Part shown: positions 46,111 through 57,102 of the stretch, piece after piece
Numbering within the stretch: position 1 is the first letter of the stretch
How the letters are laid out: each line of letters starts with the position of its first letter
Source: Flabesymbios commensalis
Taxonomy: Eukaryota; Annelida; Polychaeta; Terebellida; Flabelligeridae
Length of the DNA: 64,000 nucleotides
Direction: 5' to 3'
Assembly: GCA_964017125.1 (NCBI GenBank)
Contig: OZ024915.1
Span: forward strand, 19,071,674 to 19,135,673
Position numbers and translations under genes: made by a program
Notes under the pieces: generated by a model
What the model was told of the DNA's origin: nothing
The model's database searches: none
Seen by the model: the letters and a program-made list of their open reading frames with translations, nothing else

Positions 46111-46833
46111 TTGAAAAAAATAAGCGTGGGGGGGGGGGCCCTCAAGTTTTTTGTTGGTACATTTAGGTCAATTTAGGTGGCTTTTTAAAATAATGTGGCA
46201 AAAAAAGCGGGGCCGCCCCCCCTCCCCCCGCCCTGGACCTGCGGCCGGCATTTTCCGTCATTTACCTAATGGTGGTTTAATGTTGGCCCAGTGTCGTAGA
46301 CGGTGGACCAGCAATAAAGTAACCTTGGGTGAATGTCTCAGATACTAAGCAATGTAAAATGCACATCGGGCGTCGTGATCAAATGCGGCCACGGACGATA
46401 ATACGCGTAGTTGTCAATTCACATATATTTGGTAGTATTCCAGCTTTCATATTTTTTTGTAAATGTTGCAAGCGATAATGGTTGTCATGTGTCAGGGATA
46501 GGCCAATATTTACATTGTACAAGTTTATTTTCACGCGGCATAACTTCCTAGATAGAACGATCTCGCCCTCCACGATGTGGAGGGTTGCGTTTGCTAACTA
46601 AACTTACCTGTTCATTATCAAAAGGTCCTGGTGTAGGCTATTCAGTTCCGTGAATTAGCGCCAAAAAAACAAACATTGACAGCAAGGCATTGAAAGAACG
46701 ATTTTGATTGGTTGTCATTGTCGGATTAAATACGGGTTTTAGTCTTCTTGCACACCCCGTGACAGGGAAGACACTTCCTAATCAAAAAGTGTTGCAGAGC
46801 AAGGCTTCTCACGCACATAAGTGTATCACAGGG
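46111..46833. other. Unassigned, duplicated
   Basis: Counterpart of 35991-36709: poly-G/poly-C patch, TTGGCCCAGTGTCGTA core and one CACCCCGTGACAGGG palindrome remnant. Confidence 0.45.
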
Positions 46834-47076
46834 TTAACCCTTTCAGCACGAGGACTGTAATTAGACGGCAGAATCTGACGTCCATAGACGTCAGATTCTG
46901 ACGTCTAAACACGGTCCCCGCACCGAATTAAAAAAAATATAATGGCCGTAGACCCATTGCACAGGTATTCAAATTAAGCGGAAAGAGCTAACTAAGACAT
47001 TTATGATGATTTATAATTGAAAAAACTTTTGGTCTCCATGGTTTATATAAAAATATGTCAGCGTTGTAAAGTTTAA
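46834..47076 (+). mobile_element. TTAA MITE, group 'CAGCACG', duplicate
   Basis: 243 bp, counterpart of 36710-36952. One arm of the GACGTC palindrome has a change (GACGGCAG). Confidence 0.8.
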
Positions 47077-47318
47077 CCCTTTAACCGCCGGTGCCGCATA
47101 TTTTCGGTTTTTTATTTTTTATCAGCACATTAAGTACCACATTTTAAATATGTTAAAGATAAAACGTGACATCAACCTGCAAGATTTGAAAAGAGTTGAC
47201 CTTCATTTTGTCAAATCTGAATAATTTTCACTCACTTGAAGTTGTGGATCGCGTCAGCGAGACACAACTTCATGTAGGTGAAAATTCACATTGAATAATT
47301 TGGCGGTTAAAGGGTTAA
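47073..47318 (+). mobile_element. TTAA hairpin MITE, group 'AACCGCC', duplicate
   Basis: 246 bp, counterpart of 36949-37194. Hairpin at 47223-47286 unchanged. Shares its first TTAA with the preceding element. Confidence 0.85.
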
Positions 47319-47865
47319 TTACAATGAGTGGACGGGTTGGGCTTCTCACGCACATGACTCGTCAGTGTGCTAGTTCTACATGTTACTACTTAGCCGGGCA
47401 AAGCCAAAAGGCAGTATCTGCTTACTTTACTAGTAAGCAGATACTGGCTTTAGACTTTGTAGAGCAGTACTCTTTAGCCAATTCTGTTTCAATGTTGGGT
47501 GACACGAAACAACCTTAAAACAACATTGGATCAACATATCGTGATCGGGATTGTCTAATAGAGGAAACACGCGATTTTGAACCGTTGTTGTTTAATTTCT
47601 GTGCCAACATCGCAGACGATGGCCCGACTATTAAACAACATTGTTTGATAGTCAGGGGCGTTCTCAGTGCTGCCTCTTCCAGCTTATTCAACAAAACAAC
47701 ACTGAATGTAAACTAAAAAATCTAGGCTGCTGTAGTTTTGCGAAACTGGCAAATGCATATCATACATCACAAGAGGCTATTTATGAAGCTTTCTACATTT
47801 AAAGATATTGTAGGATTATGATACGATTACGATAGGACACGAGATATGACACGATGATCCGATGC
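47319..47865. other. Unassigned, duplicated; one short hairpin
   Basis: Counterpart of 37195-37739, including the AGTATCTGCTTACTT hairpin near 47414. Confidence 0.5.
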
Positions 47866-48254
47866 GATGCCATGTGATGCGATGTAATACGATACGATAC
47901 GATACGATACGATACGATACGATACGATACGATACGATGCGATGCGATGCGATGCGATGCGATGCGATACGATGCGATGCGATACGATACGATACGATAC
48001 GATACGTTACGATGCGATGCGATGCGATGCGATGCGATGCGATGCGATGCGATGCGATACGATACGATACGATACGATGCGATGCGATGCGATGCGATGC
48101 GATGCGATGCGATGCGATGCGATGCGATGCGATGCGATGCGATGCGATGCGATGCGATGCGATACGATACGATACGATACGATACGATACGATACGATAC
48201 GATACGATACGATACGATACGATACGATACGATACGATACGATACGATACGATG
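47866..48254 (+). repeat. (CGATA)n and (CGATG)n alternating blocks
   Basis: Roughly seventy-five pentamers in runs of CGATA and CGATG. Copy A has only CGATA with rare exceptions. CGATG has therefore spread through copy B, or been lost from copy A, in blocks. Confidence 0.95.
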
Positions 48255-48333
48255 CATCGTCAAACTGATCAGAGTAGAGTTAAAGATACGCTAGCCTGCA
48301 CAACCAAGCGTTCAATAAAATGTTTTGCCCAAG

Positions 48334-48668
48334 TTTGTGCATGGTAGGGCGGGGGCCCTAGGGTAGTGGTTAGCACCGCTGCCTTTCACGCCAGAGCTCG
48401 GGGTTCGGTTCCCGGTCTCGGCGGTTTGAAAGAAACAAAAATGTTTCTTCCCCATCCACGTGTGAAAGTCAGTATTGTGGGGAGCCTCCGTGACCGAGAG
48501 GTAGCGTGCTCGGCCTCAGACCGCCAGGGCTCGAATTTCGAGTCCTGTGTCTGGAGGACAGTGTCATTTCAATCATCTCACCATTCTCAGGAGGTTCTCC
48601 TGGCCCAGTTTAGCCTATATGTGCACAAAAGTGGCCTAAAGCCCGATTCATTTCATTTGTGCATGGTA
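48334..48668 (+). mobile_element. Complete tRNA-derived SINE with target-site duplication
   Basis: Body 48347-48655 between perfect 13-bp duplications TTTGTGCATGGTA (48334-48346 and 48656-48668). Head GGGCGGGGGCCCTAGGGTAG, A box TAGTGGTTAGCACC, B box GGTTCGGTTCCC. Second tRNA-like segment GACCGAGAGGTAGCGTGC with GGCTCGAATTTCGAG, body CTCAGGAGGTTCTCCTGG and GTGCACAAAAGTGGCC, ATTTC tail. The reference copy for the family in this window. Confidence 0.92.
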
Positions 48669-48694
48669 ATCATCGGTTCAGTCCAGGCCACCGT

Positions 48695-48767
48695 TTTGAT
48701 CCAGTACTGCTCATCTGCATGGATCCCGGACTCCAGGATCCATGCAGATGAGCAGTACTGCATCAAA
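48695..48767. repeat. Hairpin, 32-bp arms
   Basis: The left arm starts TTTGATCCAGTACTGCTCAT and ends GCATGGATCC. The right arm is its complement with one mismatch, around a 9-nt centre. Unique in the window. Confidence 0.85.
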
Positions 48768-48778
48768 GGGAGATCCCT

Positions 48779-49000
48779 TAACCCTTAACACCCTAAGCGC
48801 CCGTTTTTATTCTGCTTTATTTGCCGACCAAATCGCAGTTATTGGGAATAAATTGGGTGTTAATACATAAAGATTTGCATATGTTTGGTCTCAAATTAAA
48901 CAAATATGAGTAATTTTCACCCACTTGAAGTTGTGGATCGCGGTAGCGAGACACAACTTCAAGTGGGTGAAAATTTAAATAAATAAACTTAGCGGGATAA
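48779..49000 (+). mobile_element. TTAA-type MITE, group 'AAGCGC', with shared hairpin
   Basis: Starts TTAACCCTTAACACCCTAAG and ends in a decayed CTTAGCGGGATAAGG. The body (TTGGTCTCAAATTAAACAA) differs from the AACCGCC group, yet it carries the same ACTTGAAGTTGTG hairpin at 48912-48976 (apex TCGC-GGTA-GCGA). A body remnant also lies at about 12310-12466. Confidence 0.65.
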
Positions 49001-49559
49001 GGTCTACGTCTTAAATTGGATACTTTTGTTTACATATTTTTCATTTGCACATTATAGACTTGTTACCACTTTATTTGTACATTATATGACTTTAATTTTC
49101 TTATCATATGTTTCATCTCCTTATAGTTTTATTTTTGATTTTCTAATGCGTTTTATATAATTTTAAACGTTTGCCTGTGTTTTGTTTTTGTTTTCTGTTG
49201 TATACCATGTATACACATGACATGGAAGTCCAGTTGTGACTTTTTATTGTCAATAAAATTTCCATCTGTCTGTTTATTCCAAGGGAAATCCAAATAAATA
49301 AATAGAGGTAAATACCATTTTACAGCCGGCATTGTATTAATCTTAACAATTTTCAGCCATTTTTGTCTGGGGACAAAGTATGGATTTAATTTCATAGGGT
49401 TGTTTGTATTACTTTGTTTAGCAGCAAGCAGGGGAATTTAACTAAGTATCACGTTATCGTCATAGTATGCGAAAGTTAACACGCCGTGATAAAAGCAGAA
49501 CAGAAATTATTGTAAATCAATTTCAATTGATGTGATAGAGAATTCAATTTCACGGAATA
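49001..49559. other. Unassigned AT-rich stretch
   Basis: No gene or repeat recognised. Confidence 0.45.
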
Positions 49560-49623
49560 AAATTTTCACTCACTTGAAGTTGTGGATCGCGTCAGCGAGA
49601 CACAACTTCAAGTGGGTGAAAAT
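49560..49623. repeat. Hairpin, 'ACTTGAAGTTGTG' type, stand-alone
   Basis: Arms end CACTTGAAGTTGTG, apex TCGC-GTCA-GCGA. No TTAACCCTTT ends are visible within 250 bp, so the hairpin appears without a recognisable body. Confidence 0.8.
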
Positions 49624-50580
49624 ACATCTGGGATAAAATCGTGAAATTTTCCGCACGAGAAAATAATGTGCATCACTGTATGTATACGTCACTGCCAACA
49701 CGCGAAACCACTATTCTCTGATTAAATGACGGGCGAATGTTTTAGACGTTGTCTAAACATTCAACCAACGGTGTGCTATGGTCAGATTGTGCATCTTACG
49801 ATACACATGGGACAGACCAACGAGCAGCAAAACAACAAATGTGAATATATGCTGTACCTGTACATCGAAAACTAGACAATGTTTTACTCACCGGGAACCG
49901 ACATATTAATTGACTGCAATAACAAACTCATAAAAGCGAACGTGAAAATATAATACAAGAAGTGGATTAAATTTACATTTTTTGTCCACACAGCACATGG
50001 CGAAGACTTGTTGATTCTGCCAGTTTTAATGCTGAGATCGTCAAACATGGATTATTACAGTTTGTGGTGATTATGGTGGTGGTTGGTTGAGGAAATGGCA
50101 GTTTTTCCTTTTAAATTGGTGCACTCCTCGTCACTTGAGTTTCTGGGTGAGTCTCAGACATATCACATGTTGATATCCAGACTATATTTATTTATATAGT
50201 ATAGGAAACAACACAACACTTTACTTGTGAAAGGAACAAGGTATCAGCATTTAGGCATATCATTTATAATGGCGGTATATTATGCAAATTAAAATAATTA
50301 TGATCAAATGGGGCCTATTTTAAATATAGTCACATAACACCGAATTGTTCACCTATTGCTTAATGTTTCTACATCCACACATGATGCCATAGATTCCTAC
50401 TCTTTCTGTCATTGCCCAGCAGATCTAGAGTGTGCTGTAATGTTTAAACAATTGTCGAATCTGAAGGAGACCTTGCATGAATTGACTTCTGAATTAGGAG
50501 ACTGAAGGTTCTTGGTCAGTGATGTAGACTGGGTAAATGAACATACTACCGTACTAGACAAGTAACTACCGAAGTGACCT
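49624..50580. other. Unassigned
   Basis: Nearly 1 kb with no gene, RNA or repeat I can support. Confidence 0.45.
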
Positions 50581-50823
50581 TTAAGCCCTTGTCCTGCTAG
50601 AACCGATATATAGATACGTTTTTGAACAAGCTTTAGTACAAGTAAAATACGTATGTAATTAATAAATCTTGTTGTGGCAGATGCTCAACTATTCGTATCT
50701 TTCATTTTGGGATATGTCTATTTTTCATAAAAAAATCGTCATTTGCAGCTGAAAATTGCGTTAGGAATTTTCAAAAATAGTAACAAAAAATAGTAACAAA
50801 AAATTCAGCTGCACGAGGGTTAA
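50581..50823 (+). mobile_element. TTAA MITE, group 'CCTGCT', diverged hairpin
   Basis: TTAAGCCCTTGTCCTGCT to GAGGGTTAA, 243 bp. The palindrome near 50738-50815 (CGTCATTTGCAGCTGAAAAT) is disrupted by a short duplication of ATAGTAACAAAAA. Confidence 0.65.
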
Positions 50824-50827
50824 CATT

Positions 50828-51058
50828 TTAACTCTTGTGCATCTGAATTGCTGTTTTTATTATTTATTAATTTAAAGCTGGAATCGCTAACGCAATTTCT
50901 AGTTTAAAATGTCAAAAAAATATTTATATTTATGAAAAAAATATAAATATACAAAATTTAATAACTTGATTAACATAGCCATCAATTTTGTTTGGCATTT
51001 TGTTTGGATTGGAACTCACTTCAAATCGTATATTACGGTCCCAGCAAAAGTAGGGTTA
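50828..51058 (-). mobile_element. TTAA MITE, diverged, beside the previous one
   Basis: TTAACTCTTGTGC to AGTAGGGTTAA, 231 bp, with AAAGCTGGAATCGCTAACGC as part of a decayed hairpin of the CCTGCT group. Only 4 bp separate the two elements. Confidence 0.55.
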
Positions 51059-51124
51059 AACACAATAATATGAGTAAAATGCGAGGCGGAAGACGAACAT
51101 AATTTCAACAATGAATGAAAGGAG

Positions 51125-51560
<436 letters not shown>

Positions 51561-52426
51561 CTGCGCGTGGGAATGCTGTGGACACTGATAAAGCGGCAAT
51601 CCCGGTACTTGTGGCACCGACGAGTGTTTGATCAGAACAGCTCGATGGGGTCAATGGTGTTGATCTAACCAACGGGTGAATGATGGAGACAAAAGCGAGA
51701 TCTCCCAGCTGAACAACCCGACAGAAATAGTGGCTAAACATTGATCAAAATGGTGGATAAACACTGGGCCAGCGCTGGAAACTCTGGCCCAGTGTTACCA
51801 CAGCATTTAGCCAATATGTCCACTTAGATTATAATTGGGTTTGTCTGCGAGCGTGCCTTTTCTGCTTTTAGAATGCTTAGGCGCTGATACCATTATAGAA
51901 TGTGTGAACTTAATCACGATAATAGGTGGTTCTTGGTATCATACTAGTTCAGTGTTAAATACACTTTTTCAATACTTCATGTACTGTACACTCTAATATC
52001 TGAGTTTTGAACCGCTCTTGTGCGTGTCTTTCACACCATTGGATATGAACGCTTTTGACATGGCGGAAGCTCAGCGTGTTTCAAAGCGTAGGACTAAATG
52101 TAGTCTGTATCACTTTCACGTCATGTTCACACCTGGGAAAGTGAGACACTATTATGACGGGTGGTCGTCACTGTTATATTAAATCTCTCAAAATGCCAAA
52201 ATTCAAAAAACATCATTCACAGAATACGGCCGAGGGTGAGTGAACCAGTTTGTGATATAGATTAGTGTTATCAGTATATATTGACATTCACCAGAAAAGC
52301 TTGTATTTGTTGATTGATATATGATCTGATTAAAAACAATATGCATTTGAGTGCGACGTGTGCGTGTATGGGGGGAGGGGGGGGTGAGATACAGCACCCT
52401 GTATATATATAAACAATATGTCAGAT
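51561..52426. other. Unassigned
   Basis: A small inverted repeat CACTGGGCCAGCGC/CTGGCCCAGTGTTACC near 51769-51803 and a G-rich run near 52370-52385. No gene. Confidence 0.45.
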
Positions 52427-52670
52427 TTACCCCTTTAACCCGGTTCCGATTATTTTTTTAATATCTTTAATAACTAATTAAATACCAACTTTTGTTGAAC
52501 ATGTTGAACACCTTGAAGATAAAACGTCACATCAATCGTCAACATCGTTTACCTCCAGTTTGTCAGATCTGAATAATTTTCACTAATTTCAAGTTGTGGA
52601 TCGCGTCAGCGATACACAGCTTCAAGTGAGTGAAAATTCCAATTTAATAATTAGGCGGTTAAAGAGTTAA
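52427..52670 (+). mobile_element. TTAA hairpin MITE, group 'AACCGCC', diverged
   Basis: The left end reads TTACCCCTTTAACCCGG and the right end GGCGGTTAAAGAGTTAA. Hairpin at 52575-52638, apex TCGC-GTCA-GCGA intact although the arms have changes. Confidence 0.75.
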
Positions 52671-52966
52671 AGCGAATTATTTTAAGGTGCGATATATGTT
52701 ATATAAACATTTCAGTGCAGTATAGGAATTTAACATTTTGTCTGAGGAATACGATGCTACCCGTTGCCGAATAACTAGTTCTATAATATATTTGTTTGCA
52801 CTTTGCATTGTTCACAGCATATTCGTTTGACAAATGCTGCCTTCTTCATATCGTCACAAGTTAAGGACGTTCATAGTCCTCACATGATCACATGATCTTA
52901 TTTTATTACGCCCAGAAGTGTGTTTATCAAACTAAACATTAAAACGTTCATATGGTGCTGCTTTCT

Positions 52967-53206
52967 TTAACTCTTTCAGTGCAGGGGCCGTCCTCATACG
53001 TCCGAATCTGACGTCTACAGACGTGACGTATAAAGTCTCTCCCCGCACTGAAAGAATCATTTATTTCTAATGAACGTAGACCCATAACATAGGTATTCAA
53101 ATAAAGCAGAAAGAGCTAGCTAGAGCATTTCTGGTGATTCCAAATTGAAAATAAACCTTCGTTCTCCATAGTGCATACAGCAATATGTCAACGTTGTAAG
53201 GTTTAA
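52967..53206 (+). mobile_element. TTAA MITE, group 'CAGCACG', diverged
   Basis: TTAACTCTTTCAGTGCAGG to GTTGTAAGGTTTAA, 240 bp, with the CGAATCTGACGTC palindrome shortened by a deletion. Confidence 0.75.
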
Positions 53207-53339
53207 CATGTTCGTTGATTTTGAGTTGTCACTATTTCCACCTCATAATGTGAAACAAAATGGCCAGATGTTCAGAAATACCCAGGTGTAATGATTAGAA
53301 GTACTCAAAACACACCCGTGACGTCAGTCTATTGTTAAA

Positions 53340-53603
53340 ACAGTAGATTCGGATTTACGAATCTACTGTTCTTTGTACTGGACAGGTCGGGCACAATATA
53401 CGGGTTTAACCATGAAACTGCATGTCTAATGTTTCATGGCTGAGGCATACTGACAATGAAATTGAGGTTTTCTATATCAAATCTTAGAACATCTGCACAT
53501 ATTCTGTGTATTTTAAGTTGAAGAAACAACTCAATTACAATAGATTCGTAGATCCGAATATATTCGGCGCTTCGCGCCTCGTACATTCGGATCTACGAAT
53601 CTA
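53340..53603. repeat. Pair of related hairpins (TAGATTCG type)
   Basis: First hairpin 53340-53369, arms ACAGTAGATTCG and complement. Second 53541-53603, arms TAGATTCGTAGATCCGAAT and complement, with a GGCGC-TTC-GCGCC inner stem. The shared TAGATTCG motif and spacing of about 200 bp suggest they may bound one element. Confidence 0.65.
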
Positions 53604-53668
53604 TCAAATTTCGTTCTTTCTCCTTGACAGAATCGTCGTCCCCGATGAATTATAGGATGCTTTATTTA

Positions 53669-53898
53669 TTAACCCTTTGACTTCCAGGCCGGAGTGCATG
53701 CCAGGATCCAGATATACTGGTGTAGGAGTTCTATTTTTCGTCATTTGAAGCTGGAATTGCTAACGCAATTTCCAGCCTCAAATGACGAAAAATACATAAA
53801 TGTAGTATATATTTGACGAAAATTTGTGTCATTTTATGGTTACGTTCATTGACGAATGACGACGGAAATTTCCGTCATGTATGGTAGTGAAAGGTTAA
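53669..53898 (+). mobile_element. TTAA MITE with the 'AAGCTGG' hairpin
   Basis: TTAACCCTTTGACTTCCAGG to GTAGTGAAAGGTTAA, 230 bp. The ends differ from the element at 403, but the hairpin (53738-53792, arms CGTCATTTGAAGCTGGAATT, apex GCTAACGC) is the same. Another case of one hairpin in two bodies. Confidence 0.7.
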
Positions 53899-54399
53899 TA
53901 ATTTGACATATACGCCTTTTTGCTTATACATATATACATGGAACATGAATGTTCAACTGTTAAACTGCTGTATAATTATGTTGCATTAATGCTGGTACAT
54001 TAACCACAATGCTTGCCCAACATTAAACCAACTCTGGGACGATGTCCATAGTTCATCGCATTTTCTATTTTGTCGTGGGCGGAATAGCAGGAGCAATTAT
54101 CCGACAATTGCCCGCCAAAATAGTCCGTCGACGTTGAAAACTAAACTTGGTAAAATTGACTATAAGTGCTGCAGTGTAGGCCTACATCTACTATATATTT
54201 AATTCACTTTTGTTATGAAAAGCAGATGAAGGCGCTTAGAAGCGTCGACTACTCTTTGCACAGTTAGTCATATATGCCTAACTAGATCTGGTCGCTAGAA
54301 AGAGGAAGGAGTTTACACCGAATCATAAACCAGATCAGTGATGCATATATATTTCCAGAAAACAATTCCCACATTCACTTATCACACGGCATTTGAAAA
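53899..54399. other. Unassigned; 5' flank of the LINE
   Basis: Contains a TTGCCCAACATTAAACCAAC core fragment near 54013. The LINE truncation point is somewhere before 54421. Confidence 0.4.
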
Positions 54400-56535
54400 T
54401 AGCAACGGTAGATTTTAACATTGAATAAGGACCAAAGACTAGATACATTAAACTTTCAACCGTGTGAAGTCAAAAAACTTTTGAATTCAGTGGACCAAAA
54501 TAAAGCGTCAGGACCAGACAATATTAGCAACTTGGTACTTAAAGAGGTGGCCAGGGAAGTTTGTACACCTCTTAGTAAAATATTCAACCAGTCATTAATA
54601 GCTGGAGTGTATCCCAACTATTGGAAATCAAGTCATGTCATACCAATTCATAAGAAGGATGACCCCAAAAATAAATCAAATTATAGACCAATATCTCTAC
54701 TATGCAATATTTCAAAAATATTTGAGAGGTTAGTCCATCAGAAACTATATTCTTTCTTACAGCACAATACACTTCTCAGTTCAAACAATTCAGGTTTTCA
54801 CTCAGGCGATAGTACCATAAATCAGCTTACTAGTATAACTCATTATATTTACAAAGCCATTGACAAAGGCAAAGATATTCGTGTAGTATTTTTAGACATG
54901 TCAAAGGCATTCGACAAAGTCTGGCACAAAGATATTGTTCACAAACTGAAGTGCAAAGGTGTAAGTGGCTCTCTCCTCAGGTGGTTTGAAAGCTACCTGG
55001 AAGGCAGACGCCAACGTGTCGTGATAGACGGTTCTTTCTCGGACTACCAGCCAGTTAAAGCTGGTGTTCCACAAGGCTCCATACTGGGCCCTCTCCTTTT
55101 CTTGGTTCAGATTGACGACATAAGCCAAGACATTATTTCTGACATTCACCTCTTTGCTGATGACATTATATTAATTCAATACGTAGATGACCCAGTTATT
55201 TCAGCTAACATCTTAAATTCGGATCTTTCACTGTTAATGTCTTGGACACTGAAGTGGTTAATGTTGTTTAATGTTTTGAAATGTGTAGTGCTAAACATAT
55301 CTCTGAAGCGTAAAACCCTAACTCATCCACCATTGACTTTAAATGGATTTGAGCTAGAACAGGTTTCTTCTCATCGCCATCTAGGTTTAGTTTTTAATAG
55401 CTTCTTCACCTGGAACGATCACATCGAACACCTCTGCCAAAAAGCTGGTAAATTAATAAACATGATGAAGTACCTCAAATATATTCTTCCAAGTGAAGCT
55501 CTAGAGAAAATCTACATTTCACGAATTCGCTCAATGATAGAATATGGTAACGTTTTGTATGACAACTGCCCTAAATATCTGTCTGATCGTCTCGAAAGTG
55601 TACAGCTAGACGCTGCCCGTGTATGCACTGGTGCCCTTCCACAATCTAACTGTCCAAAAACTCCCTCTGAAATTGGCTGGGAAACCCTGCAAGCTCGTCG
55701 AAAATGGCACAAACTCATTCATATGTACAAAATAGTAAATCAACTTGTGCCCGACTACCTGCATTCCCACTGTCCAGATTTAGTATCACGCACCTGTGCT
55801 TACAACACTAGACAGTCAAACAGTTTACGATTCCCTATATGTAGGACATCTGCCTTTAAAAATTCATTTTTTCCATCTACCGCACGTTACTGGAATGGAA
55901 TAGATATCCATACGAGAAACTCAGAATCCCTAAGTATATTTAAAAATAAAGTTAAATCTATGTTCCAGACCAGCAACGCTCACAAATTCTATTATACGTC
56001 CATCGATAGGAGAATTTCAATACATCACACACGCCTACGGCTAAATATGTCAAGCCTAAATTCCCAACTCCATCGTGTAGGCTGCTCAGAAACTGCTGAG
56101 TGTTTGTGTGGCGACATAGAAACACCACAACATTATATATTAAAATGTCCTCTCTATTCTGCTCCACGAAATAAGCTGCTGAAAGCAATCCGAGATATCA
56201 TTGCACCCGGTGTCCACCACTCTATACTTCCTCATCTTGATCCAATTTTATTTGTAAACATCGTCTTGAAAGGTTGCAATGATGTTCAAGCTGACGAAAA
56301 CGTAAACATATTCAAAGCATTTCAACACTTTATTATTGAGAGTGGGCGCTTTAAGTGATCAAACACATCAAGTTCACATAAATTGTGTAATCTGATATAG
56401 ATGCTGTAACGTCCAGTGTGTTATGTATATATATTATATTGTATTGTATTGTCTTTTATATGTATTGGAGAGCCCCTCGACTAGCACTCGTTGCTACTTG
56501 GGTAATCCAAAGCTTGCAAAATAAATATGTTTATA
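54400..56535 (+). mobile_element. Non-LTR retrotransposon, Jockey/Nimb-like, 5'-truncated
   Basis: Reverse transcriptase region, C-terminal zinc-knuckle region and ~175-bp 3' UTR. The UTR contains GGAGAGCCCCTCGACTAGCA and ends near AATAAATATG. No endonuclease is present upstream, so the copy is 5'-truncated. No target-site duplication recognised. Confidence 0.8.
54421..56358 (+). CDS. LINE reverse transcriptase with C-terminal CCHC-like motif
   Basis: 645 codons without a stop. It opens within the reverse transcriptase lead-in and has no credible ATG start, since upstream coding sequence is lost. Blocks: NKASGPDNI (27-35), SNYRPISLL (86-94), motif A VVFLDMSKAF (155-164), motif B AGVPQGSILGPLLF (214-227) and motif C LFADDIIL (244-251), with the catalytic Asp pair. 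The thumb SHRHLGLVFN and IYISRIRSMIEYGNVLYDN follow, then a C-terminal HHTRLRLNMSSLNSQLH with CLCGDIETPQHYILKC, the zinc-knuckle-like end common in Jockey-group LINEs. The open frame implies a fairly recent insertion, though it cannot be autonomous without the endonuclease. Confidence 0.85.
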   Translation: MNKDQRLDTLNFQPCEVKKLLNSVDQNKASGPDNISNLVLKEVAREVCTPLSKIFNQSLIAGVYPNYWKSSHVIPIHKKDDPKNKSNYRPISLLCNISKIFERLVHQKLYSFLQHNTLLSSNNSGFHSGDSTINQLTSITHYIYKAIDKGKDIRVVFLDMSKAFDKVWHKDIVHKLKCKGVSGSLLRWFESYLEGRRQRVVIDGSFSDYQPVKAGVPQGSILGPLLFLVQIDDISQDIISDIHLFADDIILIQYVDDPVISANILNSDLSLLMSWTLKWLMLFNVLKCVVLNISLKRKTLTHPPLTLNGFELEQVSSHRHLGLVFNSFFTWNDHIEHLCQKAGKLINMMKYLKYILPSEALEKIYISRIRSMIEYGNVLYDNCPKYLSDRLESVQLDAARVCTGALPQSNCPKTPSEIGWETLQARRKWHKLIHMYKIVNQLVPDYLHSHCPDLVSRTCAYNTRQSNSLRFPICRTSAFKNSFFPSTARYWNGIDIHTRNSESLSIFKNKVKSMFQTSNAHKFYYTSIDRRISIHHTRLRLNMSSLNSQLHRVGCSETAECLCGDIETPQHYILKCPLYSAPRNKLLKAIRDIIAPGVHHSILPHLDPILFVNIVLKGCNDVQADENVNIFKAFQHFIIESGRFK

Positions 56536-57023
56536 TAAGGACAAACAAATCCCTTTGTTTCCGATTACCCGACCGACCTTATTTTATCCCCCCCCCCCCC
56601 CACCATAATTGTTATATGGCAATTGCTAAAAAAAACATTGTATGAACAGGGCCAATTGGGGCAATTTGACAGTTTGCTTAGAAGTGAAATTGCAAACAAA
56701 ATGTTCCCCTACTTACCGTATTTTGAAGGAGCATATACCCGGATTCCAAAATATGGCAAAAAAATCAACTACCTGCCCTATTTGGAAAGGTAGTGTAATC
56801 GGACACAGAGGTATTTTTCTTCGCCTAGTGCATGACCAAAATGTAACGAGGAATGTCGATCTCAAACTGTCATGAATATTTATACTCACCACGAATCGAA
56901 TTCAAATTAAATTATGACAATAATTCTTATTGGTCATTTCCGGTCATATAAGCTCACGTGACATTCGATAATGCTATGATTGCTGTGGCGGCCGCCAACG
57001 ATGACGTATAGGATAACGCCCGA
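56536..57023. other. Unassigned
   Basis: Open frames around 56540-56880 have no family signature. A poly-C run sits near 56588-56601. Confidence 0.4.
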
Positions 57024-57102
57024 GGAGCTCTACATTCTTAGCTGTGGAAAAGGCCGAGGCCGAAGGCCGTGGCCTTTTCCACAGCTAAGAATGTAGAGCT
57101 CC
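57024..57102. repeat. Perfect hairpin, 32-bp arms
   Basis: Arms GGAGCTCTACATTCTTAGCT... to GGAAAAGGCC (57024-57055) and the exact complement (57071-57102), around a 15-nt centre that itself folds as GGCC-GAA-GGCC. No mismatch. Unique in the window. Confidence 0.9.

Larger units (their letters stand above)
38995..48258 (+). repeat. Large direct duplication, copy B
   Basis: 9.26 kb matching 27831-37919 in order and orientation. It lacks the two MITEs of copy A and has a shorter ~52-bp minisatellite, but contains about 0.43 kb near 41850-42280 not present in copy A and a longer, mixed CGATA/CGATG array. The left boundary falls inside the fossil env, so copy B lacks the possible LTR. Confidence 0.93.

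Noticed and set aside
37740-48254. Frames reading RYDTIRYDT or SYRIVSYRI
   Set aside because: Products of the CGATA/CGATG pentamer arrays, not genes.
47866-48254. Possible CRISPR-like array
   Set aside because: There are no unique spacers; it is a simple tandem repeat in a eukaryotic genome. The same applies to the minisatellites at 21534, 23430, 34300 and 37925.
56418-56875. Two small open frames after the LINE
   Set aside because: They overlap the LINE 3' UTR and low-complexity poly-C, with no recognisable protein family.
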